The notes under the pieces are model-generated. The model did not search any database. It was not told the DNA's origin and was given only the letters and a program-made list of their open reading frames with translations. A stretch of DNA of 64,000 nt from Palaemon carinicauda (lineage: Eukaryota; Arthropoda; Malacostraca; Decapoda; Palaemonidae), in contig NC_090730.1 of the NCBI RefSeq assembly GCF_036898095.1, positions 22,537,666 through 22,601,665 on the forward strand. Reading direction: 5' to 3'. Both the position numbers and the translations under genes were made by a program. Each line of letters starts with the position of its first letter. Positions within the stretch are counted from its first letter, which is position 1. Below, piece after piece: positions 41,078-52,544 of the stretch.

Positions 41078-44000
41078 CTGTAATCAGAATATTTCAATCA
41101 AAGATTGTATTTTCACATTATCAAGGACTTAAGATGTTTATAATTCGTAAACTTTTGCTCTTTCAGCTGAAAACTAGTAATTGCTCATTTAGCTTTACTG
41201 GTTTATAAGATCATTGGAAAATATAATTTGAAAAGGCCCATCAATCAGGAAGATAGTAACTAGAAAACATAATAAAAAATAAAATAATTCAATTCACCAT
41301 TTAATCACCATTATAACACTTTTTTCAACTACTGAGCAGCACAAGAGGCTTAAAAGAATAATTTGAATCCATACCATCTGACTGCTGTCCCATTTAGCAA
41401 ATATAAATTCTCTTTACCACACAACCCTGTGCTGTGATAAGGCCAGAATCAAATAAATGAAACTAATAGGAAAAGAAATATTATGCATTGGCACTCACAT
41501 CAACAACATGAAATTCGTCAGTAGGTGGGACATGCCCAAGATGGTGGAGGCAGAATTGGTTGTCTCCTTCGACGGTGATCTGTGCATATTTTTTCTTCCC
41601 TTGGTGTAACTTGACAGCAAAGACCCTCCCTTTCTGAAGGACATTCCACACCGGTTTCCTCATCTTCTTCAAGTATGTAATCTGAAAACATATTTCATCA
41701 GAGGAACATTTCATTTTGAACTTTCAATGACTTGCAAAATAATCCAGTATAAGAAATATTAGGACAATTCATTTGTCCTGCTAAATGGTCAGTCACTTTA
41801 AACCAGGAATCTATTATGCAAGTTACCTTAGAGTTTTAAAGTAAAGGGAAAAGTCTATGATAGAATTAATAGAGACAAAATGTCGAGTTTGAAAGTGATT
41901 GCAAGAGTAGAAAGAAGAAAAAATGTTCGGTTATGAGGTGAAAGGAAACCAATAAGAGGAAGCAAAAAAATTCAGTATAGAAGGCCAGTGATCTGTGAAG
42001 ACATGGCAACAGTGTGGGGGCCCATTTAAAACCAGGTGCCTTCCCCTATCTGCCATATTTTGATGTCAGGAGTATGGTGATACGCTAGCTAAGGATATTT
42101 CTGATATAAATGAAAAAAAAGTTCTATGCCAGATGGAAATATTAGAAAATGCATGTCATGGAACATTAAATGAGACTAAATAACTCAAAGAAAATTATAG
42201 ATGTTTCTTTGTACCGATTACTAATTAAATTTGTTAAAAGAAAACATATTAGAAAATAATGATGATGGTAAAGTGATAGAAGAGCTAAGTCATTATAAGT
42301 AAAGCAAGACAGGTAGCAGGGTGTGAGCAAAGAAAAGAATAACACACTTGAAAAATCTGTGAATCTGTGAAAGGTAAGGTGAAATGTATGAAGGGATTGT
42401 CGAGTCATGGAATTGAAATGTTGTGTTAAAAACAAAGGGCGTAAGCGTTAAAATGAACTCCGCGTAAGCTGTGAAAATGAACTCAGCGTAAGCTCTTGAC
42501 ATGAACTTCATTAGAACCTGAGGCTGACTTAATTTGTTCCAGTAGGTCATTCGAGGCTTGATTTAACTTTCTCTATGAGAATTAATGTTAATTACATTAG
42601 TCTGTTAAAAAAAATAACAAACATTTTCTCGTAAAGTTTACACTAATTATATGCATGAAGTCATATAAATAAGAAATAATAAATAGATTAAATGAATTCT
42701 GATTTAACTATACTTAAAAAGCTGTTGGTTGGAATGAAAGGTAAGGAGGATGTTATTGTTTGGCAGGGGAGCTCCCTTCCATAATGATATTGGGTAGGTG
42801 TCCTTCTGACATTGTTTCACGTATCTTCTTTGCTGCTTATATTTGAGAATCACCGGATCGCTGTGTTGCTTGAAATATATCCCAAGAAGTTTGTTTTGCC
42901 TTCCTTTTGGAATGCCAAGGAACATCTCATTCCATTGTCATTTAAAATGTTATTTACATAGTTTGCTACAGCCTCATCTGAGTGAAGTCTGGTAAAAAAA
43001 GGAAAAGACATATGTACTTTCACACTGTGCATCCCCCTCCTCTGACGTAGAATGTTCCTCAGTGGCAATCTGTAGCTGTTCCTTTGGAAGATTTGAGTTC
43101 TTTTGTGGTGACCTCTGTGCTATGAACCCCCCTCCCCCTAACTCCTTCCTTCTTTTCACTGATATCCAAACTCATAGACTTCCCCAAATATTCAATGTTC
43201 TTGACTATAGGCTCAGGTTCAAATCTTTTGAAGTTACTCTTAGGTACAGAGTCTTGCTATATCTTCCTCCATGGAGAGCTCATTGTCTTGGAAATCATTT
43301 TACACTAAGGATTTTCTCTGAAGCTTAAGCAGTAAAGAATGTTAAAATGGGCATTTAAGAGGTCTTTGATCGTTACTCTTTACCAAAGGTGACTTCGAAG
43401 GACCTTCAAAAAAGCTGTTTAGGTACCGGTCCAGCTTCTCGAAATTGGAAATCACTTGCTGTCCCAGAGTCTGGATCAAAGGAGTCATATTGGAAGGCAA
43501 GGACTTAAAATGTTATAAAACAACTCTTCTGGCAAGTTCAGCAACACTTCTTCCTAGCTTGTAGGATGAGCAAAAGCACTGTCCATGAGGGAGTGGGGGT
43601 ATAGATGGTAATAGTTTTTCCTGATGGTACTTCTTTATATACTGGGCCCAAGCACCTCCTGAATATATTCAATTATAAGTTGTCTAGTTAACCAGGCTGT
43701 ACTGGTGACCCTCCAAAGAATGCTTAGATTCTTCTTTAGGATTTTCATGTGGTTACATAAATAAAGGCTTCATATTAAAGTACACACTCGTATTCCCAGA
43801 GACCACCAGAGTTAGCCTATCTTTCACTGACTTATGCCCTGACAAGATATTCTCCTCCAGGGTTATATAGGTCTTCTTTGGCATTTTTCCATAAGAGGCT
43901 TGCATTCGTCACTATTAAAAACCTCTTGGGAGGAATTCATCCCTTTGCCTCAATGAACTCTAAGAATTCTCTGGCAGCCATCACCATACATTACTGCACT

Positions 44001-46460
44001 ATGTTTGCCCATTCCCTTCTCAAATTGCTTGACCCAGTTTTGATTGGCATGGAAAGCCTCACTGCCTGAATCAGGACTTATTCCAGGGCCATCGTTAACA
44101 ATGTCTGTATGCAGCTTCTCATCTTACATATTATGGCTTAATAAATATTATTACCCCCTAACTAGTTCTTGTTTATACACATCATTAATCATCTTGTCAC
44201 TATTTAGTAAGGCCTATAACTCCTATGGTTACATCAGCATCTTTAATTGCCTCTTTATTTTTCAGTATGGTGAATATTGTCGATATATGTATACCATACT
44301 GCTTGGCTAGAACAGAGACACACGCTGTACTGACTTTGGAATTACCGTTCGGTGTACAGTATTTCCTTTTTCAATACAATCTGTTTCTCATAACTTCTCT
44401 TTTTGTCTTAGCACTACCCATACCCGTTTTAGGCCCCATTGTGTTGTTCATTTCAACAACTAAATCAGAATACTACAAATTAATAATAATAATTAAGAAC
44501 AAGGTTTTGTGTGCACTACGAAACAGCTCTGCTTAAACTAGGTTTATAGTACTGTAGTTACCTTTGTCTGAGTGGTATTATGTCACTGGCAATTTGTCTC
44601 AACCAGTACAAGTACAAGCAAGTCACGATTTTTGCCCATTCATCAAAAAAAAAAAATTTTGATATCTGCAATGAAAAATTTATTTCTTCAAACTAAGGAA
44701 AAGTCGAGCTCCAAACTTCCACTGTATGTGTGCAATTAATGGACTGTAAGAAGAATTGACACGGTGAAAAGTATGGAGTGAGCCAGATTCGTAAAGGGTC
44801 AGTGTAGGCAAACTAATGGATCAGAGTAACTTGGGCTGGTTTCATCATATACATGAATAAAATCAGGCTAGAGAAAAGAGTATAATTCAGAAGTGCTTGG
44901 AGAATTGAGGAGAGAAAGGAACAGAAAGGGTTGGATAGATCCCACAAAAGATGCAGTGAACATAAGGATTGGATTGGATTATAAAATCTAGGCCATAGGC
45001 CAGGCACTGTCACTAGCAAGTTTATTCAGCACGTGGAAAAAGTAAGGGCTTTAACATCCAGGAAGTCCCAAAGACCCCAGATTAGATACAAGCTACAGGA
45101 GTTTGGGTTTTACCTAATTAGCCTTCTGTGCTGATGTGGGAAGCAACTAGATTTGTGAAAGCTTTACTGCACAATTCTGTGGTTTTACTCTCTATAACAA
45201 ATGAAACGAACAGAAGTTATCTTACTGATAGATATTTCGGAACATTCTCTTCAATGGCCGTGGCAACCAACTCCATAAGGAAATCATGATATTTGACTCT
45301 AAGTTCTCTGGCCCCAGAAGTCAAGATGCCTTTCATGCCTGTAAGTTTGTCTGCGACTTTCTTCGTTCCCTGTCAGAGAAGAGTTGTAGAAAGGATATTT
45401 ATTAGTTTTTTTTTTTCTCTCTTTTTTCATTTGCAAAGACTTGTTCCCTTCCCGAATCTTTATGTTTGACCATGGTTTAAGTAACTTATTATGTTGGCCA
45501 TGCAAAAAAAAAAAAATAAATAAATAAAAAAGCTCCTAGACAACGTATTTGCTCCTTTTTTGACAAATAATTTGTATTCATCACCTAATGAGCGAGGCTT
45601 TCATATAGGTTAGAAATATCTTGAATACCTTACTTATATTATAACATCGGTATTGATAAGATATCTCTTTCGAAACAAACTACTGGACGCTTTGTTACTC
45701 TATATAATACACATGATATAAACTTGACTTTTAAACTTACCTCTTCAATTGCATCGCATCTTTTTTTTTTCTTGGCCAAAAATGTCTCGATGTCCTCCAC
45801 AATATCATTCGTTGTCGAAACCATTCCTTCCGTTTCCTGCATGATGGGGTCGACCTGGGAGAAGCAGGAGGCCTCTTCCATCCTGTCCTTTATATCTCCA
45901 ATGATCCCCTTCTGCATATCAATTGATGCTATTTGCAGTTCCAACATGCAGGTTACTTTGTCCAGAACATTTATGTGTAACTTGGCACTATTCTCAATTT
46001 CCATGAGAACCGGATTTAACTCATTCTTGATGGTAGTTATTACATCTGATAACGATTCTCTGACGATCCTGTTTCTTTGGATGGATGCCCTGAGATGACC
46101 CACGGCCTTGTTGCAATTGTCGTAGCTCTCTTTGTAAATTTTCATGTTGTCAGCCTTGTACGCCTTCAGCAAAGTAGGGATCCTACTGCCTGTCAGGTTT
46201 ACAGGATTGGACAGCAAAGAACTCTCAAGCTCCTTCACGTATTTCAGAACGCTCAAAAGGGCACTGTTCGTGGCCAGGTCCTTCGCAGAGTGGACGTTGA
46301 AGACCTTCCGGCAGAAGGGGCAGATCTTCCGATTAATTGTGATGAGGTACTCAGCGCATTGATTGCATATACAGTGAGAGCAAGGGAGGACCCTTGGGCA
46401 GTGACGATTTTCGTTGAAAAACTCATTGCAGATTTCACACTCCTTTGACGAGCTGGAATT
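40550..46460 (-). CDS. gene 1: RING, coiled-coil, cyclophilin-like protein (4 coding exons)
   Basis: Exons 46460-45741, 45369-45226, 41681-41499 and 41077-40550 are each bounded by AG acceptors and GT donors and all join in phase 0, giving 524 codons before the stop. Residues counted from the first exon: C3HC4 RING with C8, C11, C27, H29, C32, C35, C47 and C50; a long helical or coiled-coil region (about 70-290); a compact conserved module (289-349) rich in aromatic/basic residues (MRKPVWNVLQKGR, YAQITVEGDNQFCLHHL); and a cyclophilin-like domain (about 355-524; YLGRLLIRL, CTGEMGPTYANT, GDYENKNGSGGK, CYGKVEEGLEVL, DCG). RING fingers recruit E2 enzymes, so ubiquitin ligase activity is likely, with the cyclophilin-like end probably binding a target. 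No B-box was seen. A tandem paralogue lies at 55807-63630. The start codon is not in the first listed exon; see 50268-50270. Confidence 0.85.
41499..41681 (-). CDS. gene 1 exon: conserved 61-residue module
   Basis: 183 bp between ttttcag|ATTACA and GTTGAT|GTGAGT. 43 of 61 residues are identical to the equally long exon 63448-63630 of gene 2, which confirms exon borders and protein-level constraint. Confidence 0.88.
41682..43375. other. gene 1 intron, no further feature
   Basis: AT-rich intronic sequence; nothing supported beyond simple A/T tracts. Confidence 0.5.
43380..44470 (-). pseudogene. Tigger/pogo-like transposase remnant in gene 1 intron
   Basis: The minus frame from ATG 44465 region reads MGPKTGMGSAKTKREVM, then (after a stop) SVLAKQYGIHISTIFTILKN then KEAIKDADV. 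This is the CENP-B/Tigger N-terminal helix-turn-helix pattern (AxxYgi..STI.tILKnKe.Ik.a). Further down, blocks such as VFNSDECKPLMEK recall the 'FN-x-DE' catalytic box. Many stops and frameshifts; inactive. Confidence 0.62.
44471..45225. other. gene 1 intron, no gene recognised
   Basis: Unique sequence; only short A runs (44645-44656). Confidence 0.5.
45226..45369 (-). CDS. gene 1 exon: helical linker
   Basis: 144 bp, 48 codons, bounded by ctctgacag|GGAACG and TATCA|GTAAG. It encodes GTKKVADKLTGMKGILTSG then LRVKYHDFLMELVATAIEEN, a probable continuation of the helical region. Found by splice-site and phase reasoning; no longer frame is open here. Confidence 0.75.
45741..46460 (-). CDS. gene 1 exon: RING finger plus coiled coil
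   Basis: 720 bp, 240 codons. The acceptor ttattccag precedes AATTCC at 46460; the donor GAAGAG|GTAAGT is at 45741/45740. It encodes NSSSSKECEIC...CPFC (RING), then a Leu/Ile/Glu-rich helical stretch (for example SVLKYVKELESSLL, NKAVGHLRASIQRNR, LNPVLMEIENSAKLHINVLD) ending in a KKKKRCDAIEE segment. Confidence 0.85.
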
Positions 46461-46950
46461 CTGGAATAATAATAAAAAAAAACACCCAACAAGATTACAG
46501 CCATCAAAATTTGTATAAGGATTTCAATAACTTAGTCTTTTCATTTATATTTTTTTCATAATTCATTCAAGATGTTACAGTTGCAACGTTATAACCAGAA
46601 AAGAGTCTTGATAGTAAATGTTCATTACTTGTCTAATGTAAGGGAAAGATTCTATTAGATTTTATTCCCATCCTTTTTCCACGTTTTACTAATTCTCTTT
46701 ATTAGCTATCTGGTAAGAGTTAAATTTCTCAACAACACTGGTGTTCTACTCCCTTTAGAAATTTAGTATTTCATCCCCCCTTTTTCCACAGGCCTACAGA
46801 AGCCTGTAATTTACCTATAATACGGCTGCTCTCTGATCTCATGATTGATTCCTTGGCGAAAATAAGACATAGATCCAAAACAGTAGTTGAAAACCAGAAG
46901 ATTGACACATTTCATGGCCAACCTCTCTATTTGGAAAAACGAGTGTAATA
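46461..46950. other. gene 1 5' intron, no gene recognised
   Basis: AT-rich intron sequence upstream of the RING exon. Confidence 0.5.
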
Positions 46951-47575
46951 GGTAGTAGGTTGGCCAGGGCACAATCTACCCGTTGAGATACTACCACTAG
47001 AGAGTTGATGGGTTCTTTCACTGGCCAGACAGTACAGCATTGGATCCCTCTCTCTGGTTACGGCTCATTTTTTCTTTGCCTACACAGAAGAATGGCCTAT
47101 TTTTTCCACTTTCTGCTCTTTCTACGTACACCTGATAACACAGAGATTACCATACAATTTTGGTTCAAATGGTTTACTACTGCACTGTAATTGTTCAGTG
47201 GCTACTTTGCTCTTGGTAAGGGTAGAAGAGATTCTTTAGCTATGATAAGCAGCACTTTCAGGGGGACACTCCAAAATCAAACCATTGTTCTCTAGTCTTG
47301 GGTAGTGCCATAGCCTTTGTACCATGGTCTTCCACTGTCTTCAGCTGGAGTTCTTTCTCTTGCTTGAGAATACACTCGGGCACATTGTTCTATCTTATCT
47401 CTCTATTGTTTTCTATTTTAAGATTTCATAGTTTATATATGAAAGTCCTATTTCAATATTGTTACTTTTCTTCAAATATTTTATTTCAACTGTCTGGCTA
47501 CTTTTCCCTTTTGGAGCCCTTGGAGTTATTGCATCCTGCATTTCCAGCTAGGGTTGTAGCTTGACTAATAATAGC
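46951..47575 (+). repeat. near full-length long tail-sharing repeat
   Basis: Plus orientation, from 'aggttggccagggcac' to 'gttgtagcttgactaataatagc', with body and tail both present. Matches 38580-39225 end to end. Confidence 0.86.
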
Positions 47576-47756
47576 AATATACACAGGCACAAAAAGAGTT
47601 GTTTATTTGATTTAAAAAAAAATGTTGCTGTAACGCCTTGAATAGGAATACAAAGAGCATATTAGAAGATTTGAAGCAAGTAAAGAGTTATGAATGCAGA
47701 CTAAATAAAAAGAAAATGGTAATCACCCTTAAGCAAAGAAGAAAAAAACACCTATT

Positions 47757-49595
47757 TTAGTGAGATGTGTGTGCTTGATGTGACTGACAGATCCGTTTCA
47801 CATTGGGTTGAATGGTGGACAAACATACTTTCATTTCTTCCTCAAGAGTTTTCAGCCTTTCCCTTTTGTTAGTTTTAATGTTTGCTAGAGCAGAAAACCT
47901 CAACTCACATTGGTAAAAAGTAGAGAACTGGATTAACATTACCAGAGGTTTTTTGGCAACATGAGGATACCCCAGAATTCGTCAAGAGTCAGCTGCATGT
48001 GCAATAACTTTAGATCACGATCATGACGCAATTCCACTAACTGCTCTTCTTCCATGAGGGTAAGCTGAGATTGGGTAGATATAGATGCAACAAATGGGGT
48101 TCTTATCCAGTCATAGTTTTCAGTGCATATATCTGGGAAATAGTGCTGAAGTTGTTTTTCCAGTACTGCAAGATGCTCAGAAATAATGGGTATTATCTCA
48201 CCACTGTTTGCTGTTACTGCAACATGTAAGAACATGTCCAAATTGCCTTCTTTTACTTTGCCACCCCACAGTTGCAGTTTTTCTTTCAGCACTTTAATTT
48301 TCAGTGGAAGATAAAACATTTTCTGATTTTCCTTGCATGCTGGCATTTACCTTGTTTAAAAGTTCAAAGATGTCAGCTAAGTAAGACAATTTTGCACACC
48401 AAGTGTCATCTGCCAGTAAATCACAGAATTCCTCTTGTTGTTCAAGAGTGAAAAAAGTAAGCATCTCTTCCTTCAGTTCGCATACTCGTGACAATACTTT
48501 CCCTCTGGACAGCCATCGTGCTTCCTTATGTAGAAGAAGGTTCAAATGTTTTGCCTCAAGCTCTTCGCACAGCTTATTAAACGGACGAGACTTCAGCGGT
48601 CGACTTTTTATAAAGTTCACCATTTTTACAACTTTTTCCAGTACAGATTTTAAATCATTGCTAATTGTCTTTGCAACCAGCGGTTCACGATGAAGAAAGC
48701 AATGTGATGTTATCACACTGCTGTTTTCTCTCTTCACTAATGACACGAATCCTATAATTGAGCCAATCATGGCATGTGCCCCATCTGTACAAATCCCAAC
48801 ACACGATTGCCAGGTCAAACCAACTGATTTTAAGTACTCACTTAATGTAGAGAAAATATCATTGCCTGTTGTAGTTTCCTTGAGTTCTTTACAACAAAAG
48901 AATTGGTTCACTATTTTAACATCATGAATGTGCCGAACGAATACCAGTAATTGAGCCATACCTCCAATGTCTGTGGACTCCTCTACCTGAAGTGCAAACA
49001 TTTCACTTTCCTTCACAGATGTACATACAGTTTCCTCTATGTCTGCTGACATATCATGAATCCGTCTGCTAATGGTACTATCCGAAGTGGGAATTTTCCT
49101 CACTTCTTTTTCAGCTTCACTTCCAAACATTGTTTCTACTATGGCACTACATGCAGGTAGAATCAGAGTCTCTGCTATTGTATGAGGTTTCATGCTTTTA
49201 TCGGCAACTTTGACTTTCTTAGAAAGCATCGCACTCTGTTGTTTTTGCTCACTTAAAAGTCCTTGCTTGTTAGCAAGATGATTATGTTACAGAGTTAAAT
49301 GCCTTTTTAATTTACTTGGTACCTTTGCTTCATTAGCTAATTTATCACCACAAATAACACATAAAGGCATGGGAGTAACTTCATCACCACACCAGAAGAA
49401 TCCAAAACTGAAATAATTATCCAAGTAGGAGCGATTTTTCTTGCCTTTTTTTGAAGTTGATTTACTTGTTGTTGGAATGGCCAAATCCTTTTCACTCACA
49501 AACCCACTTTTGTCCCTTTCTTCACCCTCACCACTAACTTCGTGTCTTCTCTTCTTAATGACAAACTTATCCATCGTAGGGTATGTTAGAAGCAT
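47757..49595 (-). pseudogene. hAT-family transposase, BED finger to C-terminal dimerisation domain
   Basis: In order: MDKFVIKKRR, then YLDNYFSFGFFWCGDE and MPLCVICGDKL...LKRHL (BED-type finger), ending in an in-frame TAA at 49287-49289. The same frame then continues (MLSKKVKVADKS..., LQVEESTDIGGMAQLLVFVR, GICTDGAHAMIGS, HCFLHREPLVAK, WLSRGKVLSRVCELKEE) to 48294. A frameshift leads to 48346-47939 and another to the terminal CELRFSALANIKTNKRERL block at about 47905-47850. Architecture equals ZBED5/FAM200/SCAND3-type hAT transposases (about 600-650 aa). One nonsense change and two shifts mean it is inactive and not a domesticated gene. Confidence 0.85.
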
Positions 49596-49789
49596 GATAC
49601 TGTTCGAAACAACTGTAATATAACCCCAGAAACAGCAAAGAACTTATGCCTTGAGGTATTATGCCTCACTGACTCTGGAGTTTAAAACTGGGGTTATACA
49701 AAGCCGACGAGAACCGAACACGTATCGGACGGGCAACGAGTATAAACAAAGAAAATGTGAGCATGAACAGAGTCGACTGTTACACTTTA

Positions 49790-49925
49790 TTATTACTATT
49801 TTTGTTTTTGTTGTTATTGTTGTTGTTGTTATATTATTATCATTATTTATTATTACTATTACTAATATTATTAGCAATAGTAGTAGTATTAGTAGTAATT
49901 GTTGTTGTTGTTGTTGTTGTTGTAT
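49790..49925. repeat. (TTA)n/(GTT)n simple repeats
   Basis: Low-complexity interval inside the hAT 5' non-coding region. Confidence 0.9.
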
Positions 49926-50261
49926 TGTACAAGTATAGAAAAGGAAATATCAACCTCTATTTGCGAGAAATGTTTGAGCATATAACTTCCTACCTACACT
50001 GATAATTATATGAAGAATTTTGAAAACTTTTTTTTTTTTCAAATGTTTATTAAGAAGAGATAGGCAAGACAAAACTCATGACAATTTTTCGGCAATCCTA
50101 GGCGCTGTCTATGGCACCCAGTTTGAGAATCACTGGTTTAACTAGTTCTACCATATATGCACATGGATGTTGAATGGCCTCTCAAGCCCCAGCGCTTTCT
50201 ATTACAGCCCGATTCCATAAATCAATTTAAATAGATCAAATGTAAAGCAAACGCAGGTTCT

Positions 50262-50270
50262 ACTCACCAT
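50262..50270 (-). CDS. candidate start exon of gene 1 (ATG at a splice donor)
   Basis: On the minus strand the sequence reads ...gttgccATG|GTGAGTAG, an initiator in good context directly followed by a strong donor (ATG 50270-50268, donor 50267-50262). Joined to the exon at 46460 it supplies the missing Met in phase 0. The implied intron (46461-50267) would contain the hAT element and a long repeat. Inference from sequence only; other upstream donors exist (near 51441 and 51011). Confidence 0.4.
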
Positions 50271-50545
50271 GGCAACTGCCATTTAACAACGGCTAACAAA
50301 ACAGTTCGTTAGGTTAGGCGAGGTTTAATTGTGGCGAAGAGAAGCGCGGTGACTCGGTGAGAAAATGCCCCCTTTTTACTGCAATGGAAATAAATCAACA
50401 ACCATTACGTAAATTTAATCCAGCACATTAGGTTCCTATCATAATCTTATCATCGTGTTTTGATGTCAAAGATATCCTCTATCGTTTCTCCATCTCTAAC
50501 ACAAAATTGCTTTCCTTGTTTCAATTGATTTTTTACCAGCATGGT
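50271..50545. other. possible 5' region of gene 1
   Basis: If the start exon is right, 5' UTR and promoter would lie here. No TATA box was identified. Confidence 0.3.
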
Positions 50546-50546
50546 A

Positions 50547-50799
<253 letters not shown>

Positions 50800-50802
<3 letters not shown>

Positions 50803-51957
50803 ATATTTCAATAAGTCAATCGCTCTAAGTAAGTTTTTAATATTAACACGATGAATGTCAATTAGAATATAGACGGATTTATTCACCATTCACGACACTG
50901 TGATAGTGATCAACTCTATTGAACTAAAACGACACTGGTTTTGGTGACCAGTTATTCTTTTTTTTTTTTATTTCATTTAGAGTTTAATCGTAAATTCCCT
51001 AATATTTACTTACCAAATGCAATATACGAAAGACTCACTAATTCTGGAGTATTTTGGAACCAACTTGCTCCTTGTAAAGAGGGATAGATATGAATTATGA
51101 ATACTGAAAATTAGAAGAATATTTCCTACCGTACTACCGTTGCCAGATGTACGAGAATACGCCTTTTTTATGCCACAAAACATACCGTTAATTCCAACGA
51201 AACAAAAAGTTTTTATTCTTGGAAATACAAATTACCCACGAAATATCTTATTCAAAATAGTTGATATCTTATTCAGATTAGTTCATACGATGTATTAAAT
51301 AAATCGTCTTCAAAAATGAAGTATCTCGTTAGTTGTGACGACAAAGTTAACATGTAGGTAGGCTACGCGTACAACAGAAGCAAAGTTGTTTTTGCAAATT
51401 AATCAATAACAGTAAGAAGAATCAAATTTACCACATACTTACCCTGCTAGCCGATAGCTGAACACAAACCTTTCTGCACGAAGTATAACGATAAGGTTTA
51501 GATAATATTTGAAATGAATGCACAACTTCTAAACTTTTAAGTTACCGGAAATGCAAATTGACGAGATGTTTTACACTATAGGACTATTGACGTCGAATAT
51601 ACGAGTCTCTCTTTAATGCTGCTACAATCTGTGGAGCCTCTTACTTTCAGTACACAATTTAGTACACAATTAACACAATTCACTTTCCTTCAAGAATGCA
51701 CTTCATGAGGTGTGGCTATGAGTACTGTCATGTTGTTGTTTAACATTGATATAATCCCACCAGTTGTGATAAGCAAATCATTATCAGCTGTGTAATGTAG
51801 ATAATTTCGACTGGCAATTGGAGTCGGTATCATAAGACACTATTGTCATAATTTTTTAGTATATTTTGAAACATCGATGCTTGTCTATCTGCTGGACTGG
51901 GGTTCGATGCTCGACCTCGGTAGTTTCTTGTATAATGTGACTAGATTTTTGCGGGAC

Positions 51958-51960
<3 letters not shown>
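50800..51960. other. no gene recognised
   Basis: About 1.1 kb of unique AT-rich sequence. Splice-donor-like sites on the minus strand at about 51011 (GTAAGTAAAT) and 51441 (GTAAGTATG) could belong to untranslated exons of gene 1, but nothing else supports this. Confidence 0.4.

Positions 51961-51962
<2 letters not shown>

Positions 51963-52046
<84 letters not shown>
51963..52046. repeat. (TA)n array
   Basis: Pure (TA)n of about 82 bp. Confidence 0.97.
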
Positions 52047-52050
<4 letters not shown>

Positions 52051-52312
52051 TACCATCGTATCTTCTGTGACTTGCTCCGCCATTTCTTCAACCGAGACAA
52101 TAGCAGCTGCAAAGAGCTGCACTTTATACCCTTTACAATCTGTAATCTTTTCATTCACTTCATAGTATATCGTAGCAGTCGGAGAAGACGATAGAAGTTA
52201 CCAGATAATGAAATGGCAAAATTAAACAAAATATCAATGGGGAAAGTTTTGATTTTGTTGAACATAAAAGTGGGACTAACGTTAACAAAGCGGGACATTT
52301 TGCTAACTTCAA

Positions 52313-52313
<1 letters not shown>

Positions 52314-52350
<37 letters not shown>
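52314..52350. repeat. poly(A) run
   Basis: 37 consecutive A. No retroposed gene was recognised upstream. Confidence 0.95.
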
Positions 52351-52351
<1 letters not shown>

Positions 52352-52544
52352 AAACGTTGCGTCTGCCATATTTATATTGTGGTTATATTAGTGACGTCAC
52401 TGGAAAGCCTTTCGATATAAGTTACTTCCGTACGAACTGAATCTTCTGAGCACAACGGAAACTTATGTAAAAGAATTTTGATTAAAACGAAATGATTTCC
52501 TGATGATTAGAATTTTTTGTCAATAAAAATTCCTGCGAGCCATA

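Larger units (their letters stand above)
47757..50138 (-). mobile_element. hAT transposon (ZBED5/SCAND3-like), degenerate
   Basis: The minus-strand coding region 49595-47757 is followed upstream by about 500 bp of non-coding sequence ending in a hAT-type terminus, CAGTGATTCTCAAACTGG (minus, 50138-50121). The opposite terminus and the 8-bp duplication were not found. It lies in the putative first intron of gene 1. Confidence 0.75.

Noticed and set aside
46253..46507. 84-codon minus ORF overlapping the RING exon
   Set aside because: It is in the wrong frame; the RING cysteines are in the frame starting AAT at 46460.
47757..49595. Domesticated ZBED-like host gene
   Set aside because: One in-frame stop and two frameshifts, and a hAT terminus is still attached, so a decaying transposon is more likely.
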